Shown here: positions 1 to 8,265 of the stretch, one piece after another
Layout of the letters: each line of letters opens with the position of its first letter
Position numbering within the stretch: position 1 is the stretch's first letter
Assembly: GCA_024235395.1 (NCBI GenBank)
Contig: JACKMK010000003.1
Span: 496,001 to 560,000 of the forward strand
Direction of reading: 5' to 3'
Origin: Chromatiaceae bacterium
GTDB taxonomy: Bacteria > Pseudomonadota > Gammaproteobacteria > Chromatiales > Chromatiaceae
DNA length: 64,000 nucleotides
The notes under the pieces: generated by a model
Seen by the model: the letters and a program-made list of their open reading frames with translations, nothing else
Databases searched by the model: none
What the model was told of the DNA's origin: nothing
Program-made: the position numbers and the translations under genes

Positions 1-3000
1 TGACGAACAGCGACAGCAGCGGTGCGGTGATCATGCCCCCGATCATGGGTGCGGCGATACGGCTCATCACCTCTGAACCGGTGCCCGTGCCGAGGAAGAT
101 CGGCAGCAACCCGGCAACGATCACTGCAACCGTCATCGCCTTGGGGCGTACGCGCAACACAGCGCCCTCCATGATCGCGTCGCGCAGCGCCTCGGGGGTC
201 AAGGGTCCGCGGCGCGCGTGGTCGCGCAGTGCATTGTCCAGGTAGACCAGCATCACGACACCGAACTCCGCGGCCACGCCGGCCAACGCGATGAAGCCGA
301 CGCCGACCGCGACCGACAGGTTGTAACCGAGCAGGAAGATCAGCCAGAATCCGCCGACCAGCGCGAACGGCAGTGAGCCCATCACGATGGCCGCCTGGCC
401 GGCGTGCCGGAACGTCAGGTAGAGCAACACGAAGATGATCACCAGGGTCAGCGGTACGACCTGCGACAGGCGGGCCTGGGCACGCAGCATGTACTCGTAT
501 TGCCCGGACCAGGTGATCGAGTAGCCGGCCGGCAGGGCCACCTGTGTACGCACCGCCTGCTGCGCAGCGGCCACGTAGCTGCCGAGGTCGACGTCGCGGA
601 TATCGACGAAGGTCCAGCCGTTGAGGCGGGCGTTCTCGCTCTTCAGCATCGGAGGGCCGTCGATGATCTTGACCTCGGCGACCTGCGCCAGCGGGATCTG
701 CGCCCCGGTGGGGGTGACCAGCGGCAGCGCACGCAACTTTTCGATGTCGTCGCGACGCTCGCGCGGGAAGCGCAGATTGACCGGGTAGCGCTCCAAGCCC
801 TCGACCGTCTGTGCGATGTTGATCCCGCCGACCGCGGCCGCGATCACCTGGTTCAGGTCCTCGATGTTCAGTCCATAGCGCGCCGCTGCGACCCGGTCGG
901 GCACGATGTCGATGTAGCGTCCGCCGGCAACCCGTTCCGAGTACGCAGACGTGGTGCCCGGCACGCCCAGAACCACGCGCTCGATCTCGCGACCGATGCG
1001 CTCGATCTCGGCCAGATCGGGCCCCGCCACCTTGATGCCGACCGGTGTCTTGATCCCGGTCGCGAGCATGTCGATGCGCGTCTTGATCGGCATCACCCAG
1101 GCATTGGTCACACCCGGGTAGTTCACTGTGCGGTCGAGTTCGTCGATGATCCCGCGGGTGGTCATGCCCGGCCGCCACTGGTCCCGCGGCTTGAGCTGGA
1201 TGACCGTCTCGATCATCGTCAGCGGTGCCGGGTCGGTCGCCGTGTCGGCACGACCGATCTTGCCGAACACCCGTGCCACCTCCGGCACCTTGCTGATCAG
1301 GCGATCGGTCTGCTGCAACAACTCCTGCGCCTTGCCGATCGACAGACCGGGCAGCGTGGTCGGCATATACATCAGGTCGCCCTCGTCCAGTTCGGGCATG
1401 AACTCCGAGCCGAGGCCGTCGGCAAAACGCGCCAGCCAGGGCGTGTCGCCGAACGTCTGCCGCCAGTGGCGGCGCAGCGCCTGCTGCATCGCTTCGATCT
1501 CCTGGATTTCCGCCCGCGGTGCGCCGCCCAGCGATTCAGCGATCTGAAACGGCCATTTCAGCGGAGCCAGATAGCCACCGATCCCGGCGATGGGGATCAC
1601 CAGGCTCAGCACGACCAGCAGGGCGTTGAACAAGGTGAAGCGGGGCCAACGCATGACCGCGTTCAACAGCGGGCGATAGATCCATATCAGAAAGACATTC
1701 AGCGGGTTCCGCCGCTCGTCGGGAATCCGCCCCCGGATGAAGTACCCCATCAGCACCGGCACCAGGGTGACCGCCAGTCCGGCGGAGGCCGCCATCGCGT
1801 AGGTCTTGGTGTACGCCAGCGGCGCGAACAGGCGCCCCTCCTGGGCCTCCAGTGTGAATACCGGCAGAAAGCTCAGCGTGATGATCAGCAGCGAAAAAAA
1901 CAGCGCCGGGCCGACTTCTGCTGCAGCGTGAGTAATCACTTTCCAATGCTCGGCGCCGACCGGGGCCTGGCCGTGTTCGTGTCGGTAGCGTTCAAGGTGC
2001 TTGTGCGCGTTCTCGATCATCACGATCGCCGCGTCGACCATGGCGCCGATCGCGATCGCGATGCCGCCGAGCGACATGATGTTCGCGTTGATGCCCTGGT
2101 GCTGCATCACGATGAACGATGCCAGGATGCCGAGCGGCAGCGTGACGATCGCGACGAACGCCGAGCGCAGGTGAAACAGGAACACCAGGCACACCAGCGC
2201 GACCACGATGAACTCCTCGACCAGCTTGTCCTCGAGGTTGCTGACCGCGCGCTTGATCAGCGCCGAACGGTCGTAGGTCTCGACGATCTCGACACCCGGC
2301 GGGAGGCCCTGGCGCAGCTGATCCAGTTTGGTCTTGACCCGCTCGATGGTCGCCAATGCGTTTTCACCGTAGCGCATCACGACGATGCCGCCGGTCACCT
2401 CGCCTGCGCCATCGAGATCGGCGACCACGCGGCGCATCTCGGGCCCGATCTGCACCCGCGAGATATCGCGCAACAACACCGGTGTGCCCATCTCGGTCAC
2501 GCTGATCGGGACCTGCTCGAGGTCGTCGATGCCGCGCAGGTAACCGCGCGTGCGTACCATGTATTCGGCCTCGGCCAACTCGACCACCGAGCCACCAACC
2601 TCCCGGTTGGCCGCGCGGATCGCCGCCGAGACCCGGGCAAGGGTGAGACCGAAGGCGCGCAGCTTCTCCGGGTCGACCACCACCTGGTACTGGCGCACCA
2701 TGCCACCCACGGTCGCGACCTCGGACACTCCGGGGACGGTCTGCAACTCATACTTCAGGAACCAGTCCTGCAGGCTGCGCAACTCCGCGAGGTCGTGTCG
2801 TCCGCTGCGGTCGACCAGCACGTAGTTGTAGACCCAGCCGACGCCGGTCGCGTCCGGGCCTATCCGCGGTTCCACGCCCTCGGGCAGTTCCGCTGCCGCC
2901 TGGTTCAGGTACTCGAGTACCCGGGCACGCGCCCAATAGAGGTCGGTCCCGTCCTCGAAGATCACGTAGACGTACGAATCGCCGAAGAAGGAGTATCCGC

Positions 3001-3247
3001 GCACCACCTGGGCGCCGGGCACCGACAGCATCGTCGTGGTGATCGGGTAGGTGATCTGGTCCTCGACCACGCGCGGTGCCTGCCCGGGGAAGCTGGTGCG
3101 GATGATCACCTGCACGTCGGACAGATCAGGGATCGCGTCCAGCGGCGTCTTGTGCAATGCCACCCACCCCCAGCCGGTGATCACCAGCGAGGCGAGCACG
3201 ACCAGGAACCGGTTGCGCACCGACCAGACGATCAGTTTGTTCAACAT
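1..3247 (-). CDS. cusA: Heavy-metal efflux RND permease, CusA/CzcA family (3' end outside window)
   Basis: This is the inner-membrane proton-driven pump of a tripartite metal exporter, moving Cu(I)/Ag(I) or divalent cations from periplasm and cytoplasm to an outer-membrane channel. The frame stays open from the ATG at 3247 to the left edge, about 1082 codons, and the last visible residues (RIAAPMIGGMITAPLLS) are the conserved final region of CusA. The fourth transmembrane segment, near residue 405, carries GAMVDAAIVMIEN, with the Asp, Glu and Asn typical of heavy-metal RND pumps. Only about 30 C-terminal residues should be missing. It starts 10 bases after the cusB-like adaptor gene and is the last visible gene of the merR-led operon. 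No outer-membrane factor gene is visible; it may lie left of the window. Metal specificity cannot be read from the sequence. Confidence 0.95.
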   Translation of the reverse strand, partial: MLNKLIVWSVRNRFLVVLASLVITGWGWVALHKTPLDAIPDLSDVQVIIRTSFPGQAPRVVEDQITYPITTTMLSVPGAQVVRGYSFFGDSYVYVIFEDGTDLYWARARVLEYLNQAAAELPEGVEPRIGPDATGVGWVYNYVLVDRSGRHDLAELRSLQDWFLKYELQTVPGVSEVATVGGMVRQYQVVVDPEKLRAFGLTLARVSAAIRAANREVGGSVVELAEAEYMVRTRGYLRGIDDLEQVPISVTEMGTPVLLRDISRVQIGPEMRRVVADLDGAGEVTGGIVVMRYGENALATIERVKTKLDQLRQGLPPGVEIVETYDRSALIKRAVSNLEDKLVEEFIVVALVCLVFLFHLRSAFVAIVTLPLGILASFIVMQHQGINANIMSLGGIAIAIGAMVDAAIVMIENAHKHLERYRHEHGQAPVGAEHWKVITHAAAEVGPALFFSLLIITLSFLPVFTLEAQEGRLFAPLAYTKTYAMAASAGLAVTLVPVLMGYFIRGRIPDERRNPLNVFLIWIYRPLLNAVMRWPRFTLFNALLVVLSLVIPIAGIGGYLAPLKWPFQIAESLGGAPRAEIQEIEAMQQALRRHWRQTFGDTPWLARFADGLGSEFMPELDEGDLMYMPTTLPGLSIGKAQELLQQTDRLISKVPEVARVFGKIGRADTATDPAPLTMIETVIQLKPRDQWRPGMTTRGIIDELDRTVNYPGVTNAWVMPIKTRIDMLATGIKTPVGIKVAGPDLAEIERIGREIERVVLGVPGTTSAYSERVAGGRYIDIVPDRVAAARYGLNIEDLNQVIAAAVGGINIAQTVEGLERYPVNLRFPRERRDDIEKLRALPLVTPTGAQIPLAQVAEVKIIDGPPMLKSENARLNGWTFVDIRDVDLGSYVAAAQQAVRTQVALPAGYSITWSGQYEYMLRAQARLSQVVPLTLVIIFVLLYLTFRHAGQAAIVMGSLPFALVGGFWLIFLLGYNLSVAVGVGFIALAGVAAEFGVVMLVYLDNALRDHARRGPLTPEALRDAIMEGAVLRVRPKAMTVAVIVAGLLPIFLGTGTGSEVMSRIAAPMIGGMITAPLLSLFV

Positions 3248-3257
3248 CGGTCGGCCC

Positions 3258-4538
3258 TCATCGATCGTCGGAGGCTGGAGTGGCGGGGGCGGCGGTCTCG
3301 TCCATCCGCAGGAAGCTCGCCTGCAGGCTGGATTCGGAGTCGATCAGGAACTGCCCCGACACGACCACCTGGTCGCCGGCCTTGAGTCCGCTGAGGATCT
3401 CAACCTTGCCACCGCTGTTCATTCCGGTCACGACGTCGACCGGCCGGAAGCGTCCCCCGCCCAGTGCCAACACCACGCTGGTACGCCGGCCGGTTTCGAT
3501 GACCGCCTCCGCGGGCACCGCCAGCACGTCGCGTTTCGGGCCACCATAGATCACGACGTCGGCGAACATATTGGCCTTGAGCAGGCCGTCCGGATTGTCG
3601 AACGCCAGACGCACCTTCAGGGTGCGCGACTTGGGATCGAGCTGCGGGTAGATGTATTCCACCTTGCCCTCCCAGGTCCTGCCGGGGTAGGCGGGCACCT
3701 TGATCTCGGCGGTCAGCCCTTCGGCGAGCCAATCGATCTGGTGTTCGTAGACGTCGACCAGAACCCAGATCCGGCCGAGATCAGCGATGGTGACGATCTC
3801 CTTGTCGGGCGTCACGTACATCCCCTTGCGCGCGCCGAGCATCGTCACCACGCCGTCGGCATTCGCCAGCACCGGGACGGTGTTGACCGACTCGCCCTTG
3901 TTCTGGATCGCGGTGATCGTACCCTCGGGCACACCGAGCAGGCGCAGGCGGTTGCGTGCCTTCTCGAGACGCGCCTTGCCGCCCGACTGACCGAGCGCGA
4001 TCAGGAAGTCGACCTGAGCGGACAGGATCTCCTCGGAGTACAGTCGGCCGATCAGCTGCCCGCGGCGAACCGGGTCGCCCTCGGCCTTCAGTTCGAGTTG
4101 CTCGATCCAGCCGGCCGCGCGCGGGTGCACGTGCGCCAAACGGGTCTCGTCGTAGTCGATGCGGCCGACCGTCTGGATATATTTCCACAGCGTCGCGTGT
4201 TGCGCCGGCGCGTATCGCACCCCCATGTTGTTGATCACGGCGTTGCTGATCTCGACGGTCGGGTGCCTGCCGGCCTGCGCGTCGATCATCTTCGCCACCA
4301 GATCCATGCCGCAGATCGGGCAGTTGCCCGGCTCGTCGCGCACGATCTGCGGGTGCATCGGGCAGACGTATTTGGGATCGAGGTGTTTGGCTGCGTGCTG
4401 CAGCGCCGTGTCGTCGGTCGCCGCGGCGAGGGGTTCGCTGGGGACCGCCTCTGGCCGGGAACAAGCGGCGAGGAGCAGCGTGGCCGCGATCAGCATGACC
4501 GAAAAGCCAGGAAAATAGTAAATACCCACTTTCATCAA
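3258..4538 (-). CDS. cusB: Efflux RND periplasmic adaptor with heavy-metal-binding domain, CusB-like
   Basis: This is the membrane fusion protein that links the CusA-type pump to an outer-membrane channel. It begins with a signal peptide ending in the lipobox LLAAC, so Cys26 is probably lipidated. Residues 57-80 form a heavy-metal-binding domain with the motifs CPMHP and CPICGMDL. The rest has the barrel-sandwich and beta-barrel layout of CusB (RGQLIGRLYSEEILSAQVD and the later VYEHQIDWLAEG). Its 426 residues fit the family. It ends 10 bases before the pump gene and so is almost certainly cotranscribed with it. The fused N-terminal Cys/His module is known in other CusB-like adaptors and may hand metal to the pump. 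Cu or Ag is the likely substrate, by inference from the neighbours. Confidence 0.92.
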   Translation of the reverse strand: MMKVGIYYFPGFSVMLIAATLLLAACSRPEAVPSEPLAAATDDTALQHAAKHLDPKYVCPMHPQIVRDEPGNCPICGMDLVAKMIDAQAGRHPTVEISNAVINNMGVRYAPAQHATLWKYIQTVGRIDYDETRLAHVHPRAAGWIEQLELKAEGDPVRRGQLIGRLYSEEILSAQVDFLIALGQSGGKARLEKARNRLRLLGVPEGTITAIQNKGESVNTVPVLANADGVVTMLGARKGMYVTPDKEIVTIADLGRIWVLVDVYEHQIDWLAEGLTAEIKVPAYPGRTWEGKVEYIYPQLDPKSRTLKVRLAFDNPDGLLKANMFADVVIYGGPKRDVLAVPAEAVIETGRRTSVVLALGGGRFRPVDVVTGMNSGGKVEILSGLKAGDQVVVSGQFLIDSESSLQASFLRMDETAAPATPASDDR

Positions 4539-4638
4539 ACCACCTTATTGACGATGTTCATCGTCGCCGTCATGACTGTCTGCCGGGTGGGACCCCGGCG
4601 CCCGCGGCACCTCGATCGCGCGTGTCGATGAGTGGCGG

Positions 4639-5037
4639 TCAGATCGGCGGGCGGAACGGTGGCGTGCGCGGCACGTCGAGCGGATTGTCGGAGGGCCGGC
4701 GGTGCGCTGCAGTCAGCGCCATGATCGCCGGTGTGACGCCGGGGCCTGGTGAGCCCAGGCCGGGCGGCATGCCGTGACCGCAGCACGGACAGGCCGCCCC
4801 CGGTTCGCCGGAGGCGCAGTGTGGGCAGGGTTCAGCCGGGGGCGTCGCACCGTCGGTCATAGCGGGATCGGACTGCGTATGACAGGGCATGCCGTCAGGT
4901 TCGACGGTCGCGGCCGGTGCCGCGGATGCGCTGCCAAACGGCAGGTTGCCGGCGAGCAGCAGGGCGAGCAGCAGGCGGCCCACGAGGGACCGGGCAGAGG
5001 TTCTGCCGGCGAATCTGCTGATCATCCGCATCACCAC
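4639..5037 (-). CDS. Small cysteine-rich secreted protein of the metal operon
   Basis: This predicted exported protein of about 132 residues has a hydrophobic leader (LVGRLLLALLLAGNLPFGSASA) followed by a short mature part rich in Cys, His, Met and Pro: MPCHTQ, CPHCASG and CPCCGHGM. Such residues suggest periplasmic metal binding. Small proteins of this kind often accompany cus/cop loci, sometimes annotated as CopL-like. The start is uncertain: I chose the GTG at 5037 because AGGAGG lies 10 bases upstream, but ATG codons at 5031 and 5025 are also possible. It sits 46 bases after the HMA gene and 100 bases before the cusB-like gene on the same strand, so it is probably part of the operon. No catalytic motif is visible. 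Confidence 0.65.
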   Translation of the reverse strand: MVMRMISRFAGRTSARSLVGRLLLALLLAGNLPFGSASAAPAATVEPDGMPCHTQSDPAMTDGATPPAEPCPHCASGEPGAACPCCGHGMPPGLGSPGPGVTPAIMALTAAHRRPSDNPLDVPRTPPFRPPI

Positions 5038-5083
5038 CCTGTTGCCGCCTCCTGGTTCAGACCCGACCCGGCGCGCCGTTATT

Positions 5084-5377
5084 TCAACTGCCCGAGCCGG
5101 TGGAATTGTCAATCCGGCCGATCGCGCAACTGACGAACGACTTGGCCTTCGCGCCTGCGGCACGGATTCCCTCGACCGAACCCACCTCGGGATAGCCCAG
5201 CTTGCCCAGGGTCAGTGCGACCTGGTCCCGCCATTCCGGATTGCCTTCGACATGCACCTCGCCGCGTTCGATGTCGACCTCGACCGTCTGCGCCAACGCC
5301 GACTCCAGCAGCTTGTTGCGAATCGTATTCGCACAACCGCCGCATTTGACGTTCTCAACCGCAATCGTGTAGCTCAT
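5084..5377 (-). CDS. Heavy-metal-associated (HMA) domain protein
   Basis: This 97-residue protein begins with one HMA fold (SYTIAVENVKCGGCANTIRN), in which KCGGC supplies the metal-binding cysteine pair in the usual place after the first strand. The domain runs to about residue 70 and ends in GYPEVGSVEG. A tail of about 25 residues with one more Cys has no clear assignment. Proteins of this type are cytoplasmic metallochaperones, or correspond to the N-terminal domain of copper ATPases. The ATG at 5377 has GCGGAG directly upstream. The gene overlaps the end of the MerR-type regulator gene by 23 bases, which implies translational coupling. A role in delivering Cu(I) to the regulator or to the CusBA pump is inference from the operon. 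Confidence 0.85.
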   Translation of the reverse strand: MSYTIAVENVKCGGCANTIRNKLLESALAQTVEVDIERGEVHVEGNPEWRDQVALTLGKLGYPEVGSVEGIRAAGAKAKSFVSCAIGRIDNSTGSGS

Positions 5378-5786
5378 CTCCGCACTCCGTAGGTTTGTCC
5401 ATCCGCTCAATGATCGGACAGTGGTGTTGGCTCGCCCGGCAGGCGCTGACCAGCTCGCTCAATTCGTCTCGCAGCAGGCTGAGCGCCTGGATACGCTGCT
5501 CGATCGCGGCCAGCTTGGTTTCGGTCATCGCCCTGACGTCGGCACGTACATCGCCCCCTCGCTCGCGCAGGTCCAGCAGTTGCGCGATCTCCTCGAGGCT
5601 GAAATCCATGGCCTGGGCGCGGCGCACGAAATGCAACCGCGCGATATCGGCCGCCACGTAACGGCGCTGGCCGCCGGCGTTTCGCCGCACCGGACCGAGT
5701 AGCCCGATCTTTTCGTAATACCGCAGGGTATCGGCGCTCAGGCCGGTCTCGGCACCTGCATCCCGAATGCTCAACGTGGTGACCAC
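5355..5786 (-). CDS. MerR-family metal-responsive regulator
   Basis: This is a DNA-distorting activator of the CueR/ZntR/CadR type. An N-terminal winged helix contains LSADTLRYYEKIGLLGPVRR and QRRYVAADIARLHFVRRAQ, followed by a dimerisation helix and a C-terminal metal loop with two cysteines six residues apart (CRASQHHCPI). The CPI element is typical of metal-sensing MerR proteins. I placed the start at the GTG at 5786, seven bases after GAGGGAG; the GTG at 5792 is too close to that site. It is the first gene of the operon and lies just behind a 19-bp-spaced promoter with a perfect palindrome, so it probably controls itself and the downstream efflux genes. The ligand spacing suits Cu(I) or a thiophilic divalent ion but does not decide between them. 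Confidence 0.9.
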   Translation of the reverse strand: MVTTLSIRDAGAETGLSADTLRYYEKIGLLGPVRRNAGGQRRYVAADIARLHFVRRAQAMDFSLEEIAQLLDLRERGGDVRADVRAMTETKLAAIEQRIQALSLLRDELSELVSACRASQHHCPIIERMDKPTECGDELHDCG

Positions 5787-5815
5787 CGCCACTCTCCCTC
5801 GTCCAGTGATTGCGG

Positions 5816-5846
5816 AGAGTAATACCTGGAGTTAACTCCAGGTCAA
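5816..5846 (-). promoter_or_regulatory. MerR-type promoter and operator of the metal-efflux operon
   Basis: On the minus strand TTGACC (5846-5841) and TACTCT (5821-5816) form -35 and -10 boxes separated by 19 bp, the overlong spacer typical of MerR-activated promoters. The spacer is covered by a perfect 20-bp palindrome at 5824-5843 with arms ACCTGGAGTT and AACTCCAGGT. This matches the ACC...GGT outer bases of CueR/ZntR-type operators. Transcription would begin near 5809, leaving a short leader before the regulator's GTG start. Confidence 0.85.
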
Positions 5847-6013
5847 GCGGTGATTTCCCCGTGGCGTGTGGGGAGTCGGACGGCCAGGTCTCGCCGGTCG
5901 TCTTCAGACGCTGTTCGGGCGTCGTCCGCTGGATCACACGCGGCGGCGCGCTGTGTATGATCGTGCAGACGATCAGGGTCTTATCCCATCCACATCGGCA
6001 CACGGAGTGTCGC

Positions 6014-7801
6014 TTGACGAACAATACGGATTCTCGCGACAGCCCCCCCGTGCCGGGTGCCGAAGCGATAGCGCCGCTGGTCGGCAGTGGGCACCAGCTC
6101 ATCACGGTGCTCAGACACCTGACCGAAGGCGTCGCGCTCTGGGACGGCGGCGGCACGCTGCGCTATGCCAACCCGGCGATGCGCGAGCTGTTCGGTGACG
6201 AACAGTTGCCGCTGGGTGCGACCGGATTCGACCAGTTCGTGAACCGACTCGCCGACAGCAGCGGTAACCGGCTGGTGTTCAGTGAGCCGACGGCGGTCAA
6301 AGCGGTACGCGCCGGACGTCTGGCCCGGCCGGTCGTGGTCCAGGTGACCGGGCGTCACGGCATGCGACGCTGGCTCAGTTTCACCGCGGTACCGCTGTTG
6401 ACCGACGAACCTCAGGCCAAGCAGGGGATGGTGTCGTCGGTCACCGACATCACCGAACTCAAGCTGCAGTCGCAGTTGATGGCTCAACTGGCGAACTACG
6501 ACACCCTCACGGGTGCTCCCAACCGTCGTCTGCTACACGATCGCATGCGTCAATTGCTGCCGCAGGAGAGCCGCAGAGGCAGGCAGCTGGCGGTCTGTTA
6601 CCTCGACCTCGACGGTTTCAAGTCGGTCAACGACGCACTCGGACACGAAGCCGGCGACGAGCTGTTGAAACAGGCCGCCGGGCGGCTCGCGGATGAGGTG
6701 CGCGGAGGCGATACGGTTGCGCGGCTCGGCGGTGACGAGTTCGTGGTGCTGCTCGGCGATCTGCAGGAGCGTGGGGACTGCGTTCCGGTGATCGAGCGAA
6801 TCCTGCGGTCGCTCGCGGCGCCCTACCAGATCGGTGGCGCCCACGTCGACGGCGTATCGGCGAGCATCGGGGTGACCGTGTATCCGCTCGACGACAGCGA
6901 TCCCGATACGCTGTTACGGCATGCCGACAAGGCGATGTATCTCGCGAAGCGCGCCGGCAAAAACACCTTCCGGTGGTTCAACCCCGGCGGCGAGGAGCGC
7001 CTGGCGGCACAACGCGAAACGCTACGCGAAGTGCGGCGTGCGGTGCGGGACCGGGAGCTGGTGTTGTTCTTCCAGCCCATCGTGGACTGCCGGGCCGGTC
7101 GGGTGGTCGGTGCCGAGGCGTTGCTGCGCTGGCGCCACCCGATCCTGGGGATCTTGCCGCCGATCCAGTTCCTGCCGCTGGTCGAGGACAACGACCTCGC
7201 GCTCGAGATCGGCGACTTCGTAATGGCTGAAGCCCTGCGTCAGGCCGGGATCTGGCACGCCGCAGGGCACCCCCTGTCGGTCGCGGTCGACCTGTTCGCC
7301 CGCCAGCTCCAGCAACCGGATTTCGTGGATCGGCTACGCGCTGCGCTGGTCGCGTCCGGGAAGCCGGAGGCACTGCGCCTGGACCTCGAGATCGCCGAAA
7401 AGGCGGCACTCGACGCGGTGACCAACATTGCCGATCAGGTCGCGCGTTGCCGGGAGAACGGCGTGGGGTTCTCTCTGGATGACTTTGGCACCGGCTATTC
7501 GACCCTGGACCACCTGCGGCGGGTGCCGGCGCGCACGCTGAAGATCGACCGCACATTCATTCGAGACATGCTCGACGACACCGAAGACCGGGCGCTGGTC
7601 GAGGCGATCATCGCCTTGGGCCGATCGTTCCGGCGCGACGTTGTCGCGGTCGGCGTCGAACGCGTGGAGCAGGTGCGGTGGTTGCTGGCGGCAGGTTGCG
7701 ACCTGATGCAGGGGTTCTGCATCGCGCCACCGCTGCCGGCAGACGCATTCATGGAGTGGCTGGAGGCGTTCCGTGCCGATCCCGCCTGGACCGCACCCTG
7801 A
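6014..7801 (+). CDS. PAS-GGDEF-EAL cyclic-di-GMP signalling protein with degenerate EAL domain
   Basis: The protein has a PAS-like sensor (about residues 30-150, containing ALWDGGGTLRYANPAM), a GGDEF diguanylate cyclase domain and a C-terminal EAL domain. GGDEF is intact at residues 239-243, and the product-inhibition site RGGD sits five residues upstream of it. In the EAL domain the EAL signature (residue 368), LEIAE, DDFGTGYS and LKID are kept. However, the usual Asn of the VNLSARQ strand is Asp (residue 426), and the Glu of AEGVE is Val (VAVGVE, residue 546). Synthesis of cyclic di-GMP is therefore more likely than hydrolysis. The start is uncertain: the TTG at 6014 has CGGAG six bases upstream, and ATG at 5957 is an alternative. 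No membrane segment is evident. A bacteriohemerythrin gene follows directly. Confidence 0.9.
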   Translation: MTNNTDSRDSPPVPGAEAIAPLVGSGHQLITVLRHLTEGVALWDGGGTLRYANPAMRELFGDEQLPLGATGFDQFVNRLADSSGNRLVFSEPTAVKAVRAGRLARPVVVQVTGRHGMRRWLSFTAVPLLTDEPQAKQGMVSSVTDITELKLQSQLMAQLANYDTLTGAPNRRLLHDRMRQLLPQESRRGRQLAVCYLDLDGFKSVNDALGHEAGDELLKQAAGRLADEVRGGDTVARLGGDEFVVLLGDLQERGDCVPVIERILRSLAAPYQIGGAHVDGVSASIGVTVYPLDDSDPDTLLRHADKAMYLAKRAGKNTFRWFNPGGEERLAAQRETLREVRRAVRDRELVLFFQPIVDCRAGRVVGAEALLRWRHPILGILPPIQFLPLVEDNDLALEIGDFVMAEALRQAGIWHAAGHPLSVAVDLFARQLQQPDFVDRLRAALVASGKPEALRLDLEIAEKAALDAVTNIADQVARCRENGVGFSLDDFGTGYSTLDHLRRVPARTLKIDRTFIRDMLDDTEDRALVEAIIALGRSFRRDVVAVGVERVEQVRWLLAAGCDLMQGFCIAPPLPADAFMEWLEAFRADPAWTAP

Positions 7802-7817
7802 ACGGAGGCATGTGCTG

Positions 7818-8252
7818 ATGGGCAGTTACCGGGAAATGTTGTTCGACGAAACCCTGGCGACCGGTGTCGACGAGATCGACAGCCAACATCGCAACCTGAT
7901 CAACCTGGCGAATGAAGCGGCGGCGGCACTGCGCCAAGGGGTGACGCCCACGCAGTTGCGGCACCTGGTCCGCGAACTGCTGGCGTATGCCATCTACCAT
8001 TTCCGCACCGAAGAGGCGTTGATGAAGGAGTACGCCTACGATGTGGAAGCGGCCGCGGACGCGACGAATCACATCGCGCGACACCGCGCCTTTGCAGACA
8101 AGATCGCCACCATGCAGCAGGCATTGCAGAACCGTGAGCACATCGATTTCGACCAGCTGATCAACTTCCTGTACGACTGGATTGCTCACCACATCATGGA
8201 CACGGACCGGCAGCTGGCGGGGTTCATCCTGACCAAGCGAAGCCAGCGCTGA
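7818..8252 (+). CDS. Bacteriohemerythrin
   Basis: This 144-residue four-helix protein binds a non-haem di-iron centre and reversibly binds O2. The ligands are present in the right order: His in DSQHRNL, His and Glu in YHFRTEEALM, two His in NHIARHRAF, and His and Asp in HHIMDTD. It appears cytoplasmic, with no signal peptide. The ATG at 7818 follows GGAGG at 7804-7808; an in-frame GTG at 7812 is an alternative. It lies just after the GGDEF-EAL gene on the same strand, so the two are probably cotranscribed. That pairing suggests, but does not prove, that O2 or redox state feeds into cyclic-di-GMP signalling. Other hemerythrins act as oxygen stores or as carriers to methane monooxygenase, which is not in view here. 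Confidence 0.93.
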   Translation: MGSYREMLFDETLATGVDEIDSQHRNLINLANEAAAALRQGVTPTQLRHLVRELLAYAIYHFRTEEALMKEYAYDVEAAADATNHIARHRAFADKIATMQQALQNREHIDFDQLINFLYDWIAHHIMDTDRQLAGFILTKRSQR

Positions 8253-8265
8253 CCCCAGCCGGGAC

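Noticed and set aside
404..3385. A 993-codon open frame on the plus strand
   Set aside because: It lies antisense to the cusA-like gene, is rich in Arg, His, Asp and Gln, has no conserved motif and no ribosome-binding site. It is a by-product of GC-rich codon use.
5810..6013. Longer N-terminus for the GGDEF-EAL protein
   Set aside because: It would begin inside the MerR-type promoter and lacks a ribosome-binding site; the TTG at 6014 has one.
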